A stretch of DNA of 14,346 nt from positions 1 to 14,346 of the forward strand of contig CBFGWV010000108.1 of the NCBI GenBank assembly GCA_965652545.1, given 5' to 3'. Both the position numbers and the translations under genes were made by a program. The notes beneath the pieces were generated by a model, which saw nothing but the letters and a program-made list of their open reading frames with translations, searched no databases and was not told the origin of the DNA. Within the stretch, counting starts at the first letter, position 1. Every line of letters starts with the position of its first letter. Below, in pieces: positions 6,781 through 13,934 of this stretch. Source of the DNA: CBFGWV01 sp965652545. GTDB lineage: Bacteria > Pseudomonadota > Gammaproteobacteria > Competibacterales > Competibacteraceae.

Positions 6781-7422
6781 CTAATCGGTCCGTGGGTAGG
6801 TAATGATGGACAAGTAGCGGCAGGGCAGGGTGATGAGCTCGATCGGCCCATGCGGGGCGATGGCATCGAAGAACAGCGAGTCCCCGCGGGTCATGCGGAA
6901 GGTCTGCGCCCCGTGGCGGTAGACCAGTTCGCCCTCGAGCATGTAAATGAACTCCACCCCCTCGTGCTGGAAGTCGCCGTAGACCTCGGACCCCTCGCCC
7001 AGGGTGATCATGTACGGCTCCATGCCGACCAGCCCGCGCACGCCGTGGCCCAGCAACTCGTACACGTGGCCGGCGCGGGTGCCGCGGCGGTCGATCTCCA
7101 GCCCCTGGCCGGCGGGTACGAAGGACACGTCACGGCTTTTCTCCAGCGGTGCGAACAGCACCGACAAAGACACCCCCAGCGCCTCGGACAGTGCGGCCAG
7201 GGTGGCCAGCGACGGCGAGGTCTGGCCGTTTTCGATCTTGGACATCATCCCCTGCGACACCCCGGCGCGCTGGGCCAGGGCGACCAGGGTCATGTTGGCG
7301 CGACGACGGTGCTTGCGGATCTCCGCGCCGATGTACTTCTCCAGCCCGTCGCCCGGCGGCCCGGCGGTGGTGTCGGGGATCAAGCCCAGGGCCTCGGCGT
7401 CCTGGTGTTCTCTGCTGGCCAT
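6781..7422 (-). CDS. XRE-family regulator with C-terminal cupin sensor
   Basis: A 213-residue, two-domain transcription factor. Residues 31-90 are a lambda-repressor-like helix-turn-helix: IGAEIRKHRRRANMTLVALA, then QRAGVSQGMMSKIENGQTSPSLATLAALSEALGVSL. Residues about 120-208 form a cupin barrel with HEGVEFIYMLEGEL (His153) and the second motif GDSLFFDAIAPHGP. Such XRE-cupin proteins (SutR/PuuR type) usually respond to a small metabolite bound in the cupin and often act on the adjacent operon. Here the gene ends 70 bases before the amidotransferase gene on the same strand, and a dyad lies in between, which supports local control of the glx-type operon, perhaps in response to an amine or glutamate derivative. 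AGGAG lies nine bases ahead of the ATG. Confidence 0.93.
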   Translation of the reverse strand: MASREHQDAEALGLIPDTTAGPPGDGLEKYIGAEIRKHRRRANMTLVALAQRAGVSQGMMSKIENGQTSPSLATLAALSEALGVSLSVLFAPLEKSRDVSFVPAGQGLEIDRRGTRAGHVYELLGHGVRGLVGMEPYMITLGEGSEVYGDFQHEGVEFIYMLEGELVYRHGAQTFRMTRGDSLFFDAIAPHGPIELITLPCRYLSIITYPRTD

Positions 7423-7470
7423 GGGGCCGGTCTCCTGCGCTCTTGCCGGTGCGCCTCAGGATAGCGACGT

Positions 7471-8421
7471 TCAGGCCGTAGCGTCCGACTCCTCGCCCAC
7501 CGTCGCCGGCACTTGTTCCAGCAGCCAGCGCCGGAACGCGACCGTCTTGGGGGCGTCCGCAGTGGTATTCGGGCTGGCCACCCAGTAACAGAATTCGACT
7601 GGAAAGGAGACATCGAAGGGCTTGACCAACCGACCGGTGCGCAAGTCGTCGGCGGAAAGCACGCTGCTGATCAGCGCCACGCCACGCCCATCGATGGCGG
7701 CTTGTATCAATAGCGAACACGATTGCCCGGTGAAGGCTGCGCTGTACTGAACCGGCAGATCCCCGAGCTTCGCGGCATTCAACCACATGGGCCAGTCGGG
7801 CCAGGTGGGATAGTTCGGATCCCATAACCGGCGAAGCAGCGTGTGGTGGCGCAAGTCGGCCGGCACCCTCAAAGGATGCGGACCCTTGAGCAGTTCGGGG
7901 CTGCAGACCGGGTCTACCGTCTCGGGCAGCAGGCAGTCCATGCGCAGGTCAGGGTAGCCGTCGCCGCTGCAATAGCGGATAGCGATGTCCACTTGTTCGC
8001 GGGAGAAGTCCACCACACGGGCGGTGGCGTCGATACGCACGTCGATACCCGGGTGGGCTTCGCGAAAGCCATCCAGCCGCGCCACCAGCCACTTGCCGGC
8101 AAACCCCGGCTCCACGCTGACCACCAGCGGGCGATCGGCGTTGCGACGATGAAATCCGTCCACGGCATCGTGCATGCGTGCGAAGGCGTCCTGCACGCCC
8201 GGCAACAGCGCCCGCCCGGCCTCGGTGAGTTCGATCGCCCGATTCAGGCGCACGAACAACACCGCGCCAAGATGCTCTTCCAGGGCTTTGACCTGATGGC
8301 CGACCGCCGCGGAGGTGACGTGCAGCTCCTGCGCAGCGGCGCTGAAGCTCAGGTGCCGTGCCGCGGCTTCAAACGCACGCAGGGCATTCAACGAGGGGAA
8401 ATGGGTTCGCGGTCCGTTCAT
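7471..8421 (-). CDS. LysR-family transcriptional regulator, GcvA type
   Basis: A 316-residue LysR regulator. The winged helix-turn-helix occupies about residues 9-68: PSLNALRAFEAAARHLSFSA, followed by AAQELHVTSAAVGHQVKALEEHLGAVLFVR. This opening is characteristic of the GcvA subgroup. The effector domain starts around residue 95 (PLVVSVEPGFAGKWLVARL) and includes DIAIRYCSGDGYPDLR and a second lobe with GRGVALISSVLSADDL. Length is normal. It is divergent from the DUF1127 gene across a 146-base gap, so that gene is the most likely target; it also lies 48 bases upstream of the XRE-cupin gene on the same strand and could be co-transcribed with it. The ATG at 8421 has no evident ribosome site; a short palindrome fills that position. 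Confidence 0.93.
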   Translation of the reverse strand: MNGPRTHFPSLNALRAFEAAARHLSFSAAAQELHVTSAAVGHQVKALEEHLGAVLFVRLNRAIELTEAGRALLPGVQDAFARMHDAVDGFHRRNADRPLVVSVEPGFAGKWLVARLDGFREAHPGIDVRIDATARVVDFSREQVDIAIRYCSGDGYPDLRMDCLLPETVDPVCSPELLKGPHPLRVPADLRHHTLLRRLWDPNYPTWPDWPMWLNAAKLGDLPVQYSAAFTGQSCSLLIQAAIDGRGVALISSVLSADDLRTGRLVKPFDVSFPVEFCYWVASPNTTADAPKTVAFRRWLLEQVPATVGEESDATA

Positions 8422-8436
8422 TAAAGAAAAACTTTA
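8422..8436. promoter_or_regulatory. Palindrome abutting the LysR start codon
   Basis: TAAAG (8422-8426), five A residues, then CTTTA (8432-8436), a perfect 5-bp dyad lying directly against the LysR ATG at 8421 where a Shine-Dalgarno would be expected. It could be an autoregulatory site or simply an AT-rich leader. The rest of the 146-base gap to the DUF1127 gene also has TTGTGACAA but no clear promoter hexamers. Confidence 0.3.
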
Positions 8437-8567
8437 TCGGCAGAGAAAACATGTCGTTTGTGACAAGCCAAGCATAGGCCGAAAATTCTATCCACGACAG
8501 CGAATTGCGGAAGCAATCGCAAAGACCACGGGAATGGAAAGCCCATTTTGGCTTGAGGAAAACTGTC

Positions 8568-8822
8568 ATGAATACGCGCTTTGCCGAGACCGACTTCGAC
8601 GCGCGCCGGGCAGCGGGTTCATCGTCCCGCATTACGCCGGTGGCGCGGCTACTTCACCTATTGACAGCCTTTGCACATGGCCTGCGTCAGCCGCTCGCCC
8701 GCTTCCGTCGTCGCCGCGAGTCGATCCGGGCCTTGAGCCGCCTCAATGACCGTCAGCTTCGCGATATCGGTATCGAGCGCGATCGCATCGCCGATGTCGT
8801 CGACGGGCTGGCGCGTCGCTAG
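8568..8822 (+). CDS. Small DUF1127 (YjiS-like) protein
   Basis: An 84-residue basic protein. The C-terminal half is a DUF1127 domain: RRRRESIRALSRLNDRQLRD followed by IGIERDRIADVVDGLARR, with the conserved pattern LxxLxDRxLxDIGI. The N-terminal half, about residues 1-45, is not recognisable. DUF1127 proteins are small, Arg-rich, and in some bacteria linked to RNA binding and to phosphate or carbon metabolism; no specific role is claimed here. The frame is open upstream to 8505, but the ATG at 8568 has GAGGA eight bases before it and is the likely start. The gene is divergent from a GcvA-type LysR gene, a frequent partner of DUF1127 genes, which probably controls it. It converges on benE through a long inverted repeat. 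Confidence 0.85.
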   Translation: MNTRFAETDFDARRAAGSSSRITPVARLLHLLTAFAHGLRQPLARFRRRRESIRALSRLNDRQLRDIGIERDRIADVVDGLARR

Positions 8823-8865
8823 CCATGCGTGATCTGCGAGAGCTTGAAACCGGTCAAGTTTCTCG

Positions 8866-8985
8866 ATGTAGGATGGGTTGAGCGTAAGCGATACCCATCA
8901 GCCGCACTTGACCGAAGTCGCGTCCCTCATTAATGGTCGCCGCCGCTCCATGATGGGTATCGCTTACGCTCAACCCATCCTACAT
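8866..8985. repeat. Perfect 35-bp inverted repeat, two copies of a dispersed element
   Basis: The arm at 8866-8900 is identical to the reverse complement of 8951-8985 over all 35 bases, with a 50-base spacer. Each arm is itself a hairpin: GATGGGT (8872-8878) pairs with ACCCATC (8893-8899). A diverged third copy lies at 2362-2395. The element fills the gap between the convergent DUF1127 and benE genes, so it can terminate transcription from both sides. This TGTAGGRTGGGT family is scattered in many gammaproteobacterial genomes in the manner of REP sequences. Confidence 0.9.
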
Positions 8986-9017
8986 ATCGTTGTCCATGGC
9001 CCTCGACGGTTTGGGGC

Positions 9018-10208
9018 TCAGGCGGGCCGGCGGCGGGTGGCCAGCAGGGCCAGCGCGCCGGCCAGCAGCCCCCAGAATGCCGAGCCGATACCCAGCAGCG
9101 ACAGCCCCGAGGCGGTGACGAGGAAAGTGATCAAAGCCGGCTCGCGCACCGTCTCATCACCCAAGGCGGTGGCCAGGCTGTTGCCGATGGTGCCCAGCAG
9201 CGCCAGCCCGGCGATGGCCAGCACCAGGGCCTGCGGAAACGCCAGGAACAAGGCCCCGACCGTGGCGCCGAACACGCCGAGGACGAGGTAGAACACCCCT
9301 GCGGCCACACTGGCCAGATAGCGCTTGTCGGGATTGGGGTGGGCCGAGTCGCTCATGCAGATGGCCGCGGTGATCGCCGCCAGGTTGAAGGCGTAGCCGC
9401 CGAAGGGCGCCAGCAGCAAGGTGGTGATGCCGGTCCAGGTGATGATCGGCGAGATCGGCGCCTGGAAACCGGCCGCGCGCATGACCGCCACGCCGGGGAT
9501 GTTCTGCGAGGCCATGGTCACTACGAACAAGGGCACGCCCACGCCGATGAGCGCCTGCCAGGAGAACGCCGGCATCGTGAACACCGGCGCCGCCACGGTA
9601 AGGGTCAAGGCGCCGGTATTCATCAACCCCAGGCCATAGGCCAGAGCAAGCCCCAGGCCCAGCACCAGCATGATGGCGTAGCGCGGCACCTGGCGGCGGG
9701 CGATCAGGTAGGCGACGAACATCGCGCCCACCAGGATGACCTCCGTCTGCATGGCCACGAACACGTCCAACCCGAAACGCAGCAGCACACCGGCCAGCAT
9801 GGCCGCGGCAATCGGCAGGGGGATGCGGTTGATCGCGCGCTCGAACGCACCGGTCGCCCCGCTCACCGTGATCAGCAACGCCGAGAACAGAAACGCCCCG
9901 ATGGCCTCAGCCATGCTCAGGCCGGGCAGGCTGGTCACCAACAGTGCCGCCCCGGGTGTGGACCAGGCGGTGACCACCGGTACCCGGTAGCGCAGTGACA
10001 AGCCGATGCAGGTCACGCCCATGCCCAGACCCAGCGCGATCATCCACGAGGCCAGTTGCGCCGCCGTGGCGCCGGCGGCGGTGGCCGCCTGGAAGACGAT
10101 GGCCGCCGAGCTGGTGTAGCCCACCAGCACGGTGATGAACCCGGCGGTGATCGCGCCCAGCGGCAACCCGCCGTCGCGGGTGAGTGTGGCGTCGTGGACA
10201 TCGGACAT
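9018..10208 (-). CDS. benE: BenE family transporter
   Basis: A predicted 396-residue inner-membrane protein of the BenE (benzoate:H+ symporter) family. It is hydrophobic throughout, with about 11-12 membrane helices. Recognisable segments include ITAGFITVLVGYTSSAAIVF near the N terminus, VPVVTAWSTPGAALL, IPLPIAAAMLAGVLLRFGLD, VVTMASQNIPGVAVMRAAGF and APFGGYAFNLAAITAAICM, all strongly family-like. Length is typical. Two in-frame ATGs exist: 10217 lies one base after AGGAG, too close, whereas 10208 lies ten bases after it, so 10208 is preferred. The gene stands alone, with no benzoate-degradation genes nearby, so the substrate is uncertain. It is divergent from a MocR-type regulator, and a perfect inverted repeat between them suggests that regulator controls it. 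Confidence 0.92.
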   Translation of the reverse strand: MSDVHDATLTRDGGLPLGAITAGFITVLVGYTSSAAIVFQAATAAGATAAQLASWMIALGLGMGVTCIGLSLRYRVPVVTAWSTPGAALLVTSLPGLSMAEAIGAFLFSALLITVSGATGAFERAINRIPLPIAAAMLAGVLLRFGLDVFVAMQTEVILVGAMFVAYLIARRQVPRYAIMLVLGLGLALAYGLGLMNTGALTLTVAAPVFTMPAFSWQALIGVGVPLFVVTMASQNIPGVAVMRAAGFQAPISPIITWTGITTLLLAPFGGYAFNLAAITAAICMSDSAHPNPDKRYLASVAAGVFYLVLGVFGATVGALFLAFPQALVLAIAGLALLGTIGNSLATALGDETVREPALITFLVTASGLSLLGIGSAFWGLLAGALALLATRRRPA

Positions 10209-10242
10209 GCCGGCCATACTCCTGCATCGGTGTGATAGCGCG

Positions 10243-10270
10243 ACAGGCTACGGTGGCGTGTGTAGCCTGT
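10243..10270. promoter_or_regulatory. Candidate operator between benE and the MocR gene
   Basis: ACAGGCTAC (10243-10251) and GTAGCCTGT (10262-10270) are a perfect 9-bp inverted repeat with a 10-base spacer. Half-site centres are 19 bases apart, close to two helical turns, so a dimer could bind one DNA face. A weaker CTGT/ACAG pair overlaps it at 10267-10280. It lies between divergent starts at 10208 and 10306 and is the natural site for the MocR regulator. Confidence 0.6.
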
Positions 10271-10305
10271 GTAGGTACAGAACCCTGTTACTTGTATCGG
10301 TGCAG

Positions 10306-11730
10306 ATGCGCGAGACGGCGGACACAGACCCTCTTTACCGACGCCTGGCGGACGAACTGGCCACCGCCGTGCGCGCCGGCAGCCTGCGCCCGGGGCAGCG
10401 GCTGCCGTCCATCCGCGCGCTGAGCCGGCAACGGCAGGTCAGTGTGTCCTCGGTGCTCGGCGCACTGCGCTGGCTTGAGCGCGAGGGCTGGGTGGAGGCG
10501 CGGCCACGCTCGGGGTACTTCGTGCGCCCGCGGCCCGCGGCGGCCATGGGTGTCCCTCCAGCGGCGGCCACGATTCCGCTGGAAGGGACAGCCGAACGCG
10601 TCTACCGCATCTTCAAGGCCGGGGTCGAGCAGGACTTGGTACCCCTGGCTGCCGCGTTTCCAGGCCCCTCGCTGTACCCGCACAAGGCGCTCGCCCGTCA
10701 TCTTCAACAGGTGGTCCGCCAGCGTCCGGAGGTGTTGACCACCTACCTGGAAAACCCCATCGGCGAGCCGGCGCTGCGGCAGCAGATCGCCCGCCGCACG
10801 GTTGCGCTGGGCTGCCCGCTGGGCGCCGATGAGCTGATCATCACCAACGGCTGCACCGAGGCGGTCAACCTCGCCCTGCAGTTGGTCACCCAAGCCGGCG
10901 ATGTGGTTGCCGTGGAGTCGCCGACGTACTTCGGCATCCACCAGATTCTCGAGTCCCTGCGCCTGCGGGTGCTGGAGTTGCCCACTGACCCTATCGAAGG
11001 CGTGTCGCTGGATGCCCTGGAAGCCGCCACCCGCGTGCCCGGCGCGGTGAAGGCCTGCGTTCTGGTGCCGAACTTCAGCAACCCGCTGGGCGCGGTGATC
11101 CCCGATGCCCGCAAGGCGGCCATCGTCGACCTGCTGGCCGGCCGCGAGGTGGCGTTGATCGAGGACGACGTGTTCGGCGACCTGTGCCACAGCGGTCCGC
11201 GGCCTGCGTTCATGAAGCAATGGGACACCCGCGGCCGGGTGATGACCTGCGGCTCGCTGTCCAAGGCGCTCGCCCCGGGTATGCGCATCGGTTGGCTGGT
11301 CCCCGGCCGCTATCTGCACCCGGCCCGTCTGCTCAAGGCGCAGCGCACCGTGTCCACGGCGGCGGCGCCGCAACTGGCCCTGGCGGCGTATCTCGACGGC
11401 GGCGGTTTCGAGCGTCATCTGGGCCGGTTGCGTCCGCGCCTGGCGCGGCAGGTGGCGCAGATGGCCGAGGCCGTGCGGCGCCGCTTTCCCCCCGGCACGG
11501 TAGTCGGCGAGCCGCGCGGGGGCTTTCTGTTGTGGGTGCGTTTGCCGGGGCCGGTCGACGGCGACGTGCTGTCCGAGCGTGCCCTGGCGGCGGGCATCGC
11601 CGTGGCGCAGGGGTCGCTGTTCTCGGCAACCGACGAGGCCCGCTACTGTATACGCCTCAACTGCGGCCATCTGTGGACTGCGCGTATCGACCAGGCGATC
11701 ACGACGCTGGCTCGGCTGGCGGCAGGGTAA
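10306..11730 (+). CDS. MocR-type regulator: GntR HTH fused to PLP aminotransferase fold
   Basis: A 474-residue MocR/GabR-type protein. Residues about 8-77 are a GntR winged helix: PLYRRLADELATAVRAGSLR, PGQRLPSIRALSRQRQVSVS, SVLGALRWLEREGWVEARPRSGYF. The rest is a fold-type I aminotransferase domain with ITNGCTEAVNLAL, VPNFSNPLGAV, ALIEDDVFGDL (PLP-nitrogen Asp) and TCGSLSKALAPGMRIGWLVPG, where Lys320 should form the PLP aldimine; the C-terminal IRLNCG carries the carboxylate-binding Arg. Family members act as PLP- and amine-responsive regulators rather than enzymes. The reading frame extends upstream, but the ATG at 10306 gives the usual spacing to the HTH; no good ribosome site precedes it. 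It is divergent from benE. Its last 32 bases overlap the 3' end of the opposite-strand histidine kinase. Confidence 0.92.
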   Translation: MRETADTDPLYRRLADELATAVRAGSLRPGQRLPSIRALSRQRQVSVSSVLGALRWLEREGWVEARPRSGYFVRPRPAAAMGVPPAAATIPLEGTAERVYRIFKAGVEQDLVPLAAAFPGPSLYPHKALARHLQQVVRQRPEVLTTYLENPIGEPALRQQIARRTVALGCPLGADELIITNGCTEAVNLALQLVTQAGDVVAVESPTYFGIHQILESLRLRVLELPTDPIEGVSLDALEAATRVPGAVKACVLVPNFSNPLGAVIPDARKAAIVDLLAGREVALIEDDVFGDLCHSGPRPAFMKQWDTRGRVMTCGSLSKALAPGMRIGWLVPGRYLHPARLLKAQRTVSTAAAPQLALAAYLDGGGFERHLGRLRPRLARQVAQMAEAVRRRFPPGTVVGEPRGGFLLWVRLPGPVDGDVLSERALAAGIAVAQGSLFSATDEARYCIRLNCGHLWTARIDQAITTLARLAAG

Positions 11731-12859
11731 AGATAAAGCGGGCGCCGCCGCTGTAGGTAGTGTCCAGCCAGATCCGCCCGCCGTGGCTTTCGACGATACG
11801 GCGACAGACCGACAACCCGATACCGCTGCCGGGGTATTCATCGGCAGCGTGGAGGCGCTGCAGCATTGCGAACACCCGCTCGGCGTAGCGCGCTTCGATA
11901 CCGATACCGTTGTCGCTGACCGAGAAGGTGACGATATCGTCGTCGCGTCGGGCCTCGATGTGGATCCTCAGCGGCTGCCCGGACCGGTACTTGAGGGCAT
12001 TGTCGATAAGGTTCTGGAACACGCGCACGAGCAGGTCGGCCTGGCCGCGCACGGCGGGCAATGGATCGCAGGTCACCGTCGCATTGGCATTATCGAGTAC
12101 CGGCTCCAGATCGGCCAACGCCTCGCGGACAACGGTTTCGCTGTCGACGGAACCCGTCGTCGGCAGCGTGTTGGCCAATTGCGCGAACTCCAGCAAGGCC
12201 TGGGTCAGCCGCCGCAGCCGTTGAGCGCTGTACTCGATTCGTCGCAGATGCCTACGGGATGTGTCGGTCAGGACGTCCGCAAGCTCGTCCTCGAGCTGTT
12301 CGGTGAGCAGGCCGATGTGACGCAGCGGCGCTTGCAGGTCATGCGAGGCGATCACGGAGAACTGGCGCAAGATCTCGTTGGATTGACGCAGGGCCTCGGT
12401 TCGCTCGTTGACCCGCAGCTCAAGCGACTGGGTCAGTGCCTTGAGTTCGCGCTCGGCCTCGATACGGCGTTCGATCTCCTCCTGCAGTTCGCGGTTCTTG
12501 TCCTCCAACTCGCCGCGTGTGGGCATGGCCAGTGCCCGGGGCAGCAAGGGCCAGAGCACGATCGCCGTGGCCATGGACACCGCGCCGGTGGCGAGTTTCG
12601 CCATTCCCTCCAGCAGGTAGTACGGCTGCCAGATGACGAGAATCGAGAACAGGTGAGTGATGCCGCAGAGCACGATGAACGCAGTGAACAGGTACAGCAC
12701 AGGGCGGAATGTCGGGTCCGGTCGGCGTATGGCGAATACGGCCAGCACCAGCGGGATGGAGAAGTACGCCGCCGCGATGAAGATGTCTGCGATGACGTGC
12801 AGCCAGAGAATCTCCGGTTGCCATAGGAAGCAGATGCCGTGCGGCAACAGTTGAGTCAT
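11699..12859 (-). CDS. Sensor histidine kinase with ETR1-like ethylene-binding domain
   Basis: A 386-residue membrane histidine kinase. Residues about 18-105 hold three hydrophobic helices matching the ethylene-binding domain of plant ETR1: IADIFIAAAYFSIPL and FTAFIVLCGITHLFSIL. The residues known to matter in ETR1 (Asp25, Tyr32, Ile35, Pro36, Ile62, and the copper ligands Cys65 and His69) are all present at the same numbers when counted from the ATG at 12859. That start has GGGAG five bases upstream; a longer frame to 12961 is unlikely. A coiled coil (about 114-160) leads to HisKA with the phospho-acceptor His173 in ASHDLQAPLRHI. The ATPase domain has QNLIDNALKYR, VSDNGIGI and YPGSGIGLSVCRRIVESHGG. 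There is no GAF, HAMP or receiver domain, and no response regulator nearby, so it is an orphan kinase. Copper-dependent ethylene sensing is an inference. Confidence 0.92.
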   Translation of the reverse strand: MTQLLPHGICFLWQPEILWLHVIADIFIAAAYFSIPLVLAVFAIRRPDPTFRPVLYLFTAFIVLCGITHLFSILVIWQPYYLLEGMAKLATGAVSMATAIVLWPLLPRALAMPTRGELEDKNRELQEEIERRIEAERELKALTQSLELRVNERTEALRQSNEILRQFSVIASHDLQAPLRHIGLLTEQLEDELADVLTDTSRRHLRRIEYSAQRLRRLTQALLEFAQLANTLPTTGSVDSETVVREALADLEPVLDNANATVTCDPLPAVRGQADLLVRVFQNLIDNALKYRSGQPLRIHIEARRDDDIVTFSVSDNGIGIEARYAERVFAMLQRLHAADEYPGSGIGLSVCRRIVESHGGRIWLDTTYSGGARFIFTLPPAEPAS

Positions 12860-12943
12860 GCATGCTCCCGATTGCCTAATACCAACACCATACGGTGGAG
12901 AATAGACCGCGGGGGTGTTTGCGGCACCGAACGGGTACTGCGT

Positions 12944-12958
12944 CACACATCCGGTGTG
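12944..12958. promoter_or_regulatory. Small dyad in the kinase/EamA divergent gap
   Basis: CACAC (12944-12948) and GTGTG (12954-12958) flank ATCCG; TGTGCACA overlaps it at 12955-12962. It lies in the 166-base gap between the divergent kinase and transporter genes. It may be a regulator site but is short; no convincing promoter hexamers are seen. Confidence 0.2.
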
Positions 12959-13025
12959 CACAGGTGTGGAAGATGGCGATGCGCTACCGTATCGTGCCCA
13001 GCTTCACTGACAAGGCGATTCGTCC

Positions 13026-13934
13026 ATGGCCGTCACAGCCGCTACCGTACCCGCAAGCCCCCAAAGCGCCGCCCGTGCGGCCCTGTGGATGACTGGCGCT
13101 GTGGTCTCGTTCTCGGCCATGGCTGTCGCCGGTCGCGAGATGTCGGTGCAGCTCGATACCTTCGAGATCATGCTCTACCGCTCATTCATCGGGCTTGTCG
13201 TGGTGCTGTCGGCGGCGCTGTGGTCGGGCCGTCTGGCCACCATCCGCGCCCGCCGCATGGGTGTGCACCTGACCCGCAACCTGTTTCACTTCACCGGGCA
13301 GAACCTGTGGTTCTACGCCGTGGCGGTCATCCCGCTGGCCCAGGTGTTCGCCCTGGAGTTCACCACGCCGATCTGGGTGGCCATGATCGCGCCTTTCGTG
13401 CTGGGCGAACGCATGACACGCTGGCGCGCGCTGGCGGCGGTGGCAGGCTTCATCGGCGTGTTGCTGGTGGCCCGGCCGGGCATGATCCAACTGGTGCCGG
13501 CGCATGCCGCGGCCTTGCTGGCGGCCTTGGCGTTTACCGGCTCGGTGCTCAGCACCAAGCACCTGGCACGCACCGAAAGCACGTTCTCCATCCTGTTCTG
13601 GATGACGACCATGCAACTGATCATGGGCCTGGTCTGCGCCTTGCCCGGCGGTATCGCCGTGCCGACGCTGTCGGCGCTGCCGTGGGTGGTGCTGATCGGC
13701 ATCTGCGGCTTGTCGGCACACTTCTGCATCACCAGCGCGCTGCATTGCGCGCCGGCTTCGGTGGTCTCGCCCATGGACTTCGCGCGCCTGCCGGTGATCG
13801 CCGTGGTGGGCATGCTGCTCTACGGCGAGCCGCTGGAGGTGGCCGTATTCGTCGGTGGCGCGCTGATTCTTGCCGGTAACCTGCTCAACCTGCGGGCCGA
13901 GCGGCGGCGGCTCACAAGTCGTGCTGAACCTTGA
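13026..13934 (+). CDS. DMT superfamily transporter, EamA type
   Basis: A 302-residue inner-membrane protein of the drug/metabolite transporter superfamily with two EamA repeats and about ten hydrophobic helices. The first repeat runs from about residue 18 (ALWMTGAVVSFSAMAVAGRE) through NLFHFTGQNLWFYAVAVIPL and VFALEFTTPIWVAMIAPFVLGERMT to GFIGVLLVARPG. The second starts near LLAALAFTGSVLSTKHLART and ends with SPMDFARLPVIAVVGMLLYGEP and GGALILAGNLLNLRAE. EFTTPIWVAMIAPFVLGE is the typical end of an EamA repeat. Substrate is unknown; relatives export amino acids or other metabolites. The ATG is at the natural N terminus with only a weak AAGG ahead. It is divergent from the ETR1-like kinase. Its last 23 bases overlap the 3' end of the small opposite-strand gene. 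Confidence 0.9.
   Translation: MAVTAATVPASPQSAARAALWMTGAVVSFSAMAVAGREMSVQLDTFEIMLYRSFIGLVVVLSAALWSGRLATIRARRMGVHLTRNLFHFTGQNLWFYAVAVIPLAQVFALEFTTPIWVAMIAPFVLGERMTRWRALAAVAGFIGVLLVARPGMIQLVPAHAAALLAALAFTGSVLSTKHLARTESTFSILFWMTTMQLIMGLVCALPGGIAVPTLSALPWVVLIGICGLSAHFCITSALHCAPASVVSPMDFARLPVIAVVGMLLYGEPLEVAVFVGGALILAGNLLNLRAERRRLTSRAEP

Noticed and set aside
8866..8985. Insertion-sequence or MITE termini
   Set aside because: Only 50 bases separate the arms, no transposase or target-site duplication is seen, and a single diverged copy elsewhere indicates a REP-like dispersed palindrome.
10288..11841. A 517-residue minus-strand open frame opposite the MocR gene
   Set aside because: The plus strand encodes a complete GntR-HTH plus aminotransferase with catalytic lysine; the antisense product is a low-complexity Arg/Gln/His-rich shadow.
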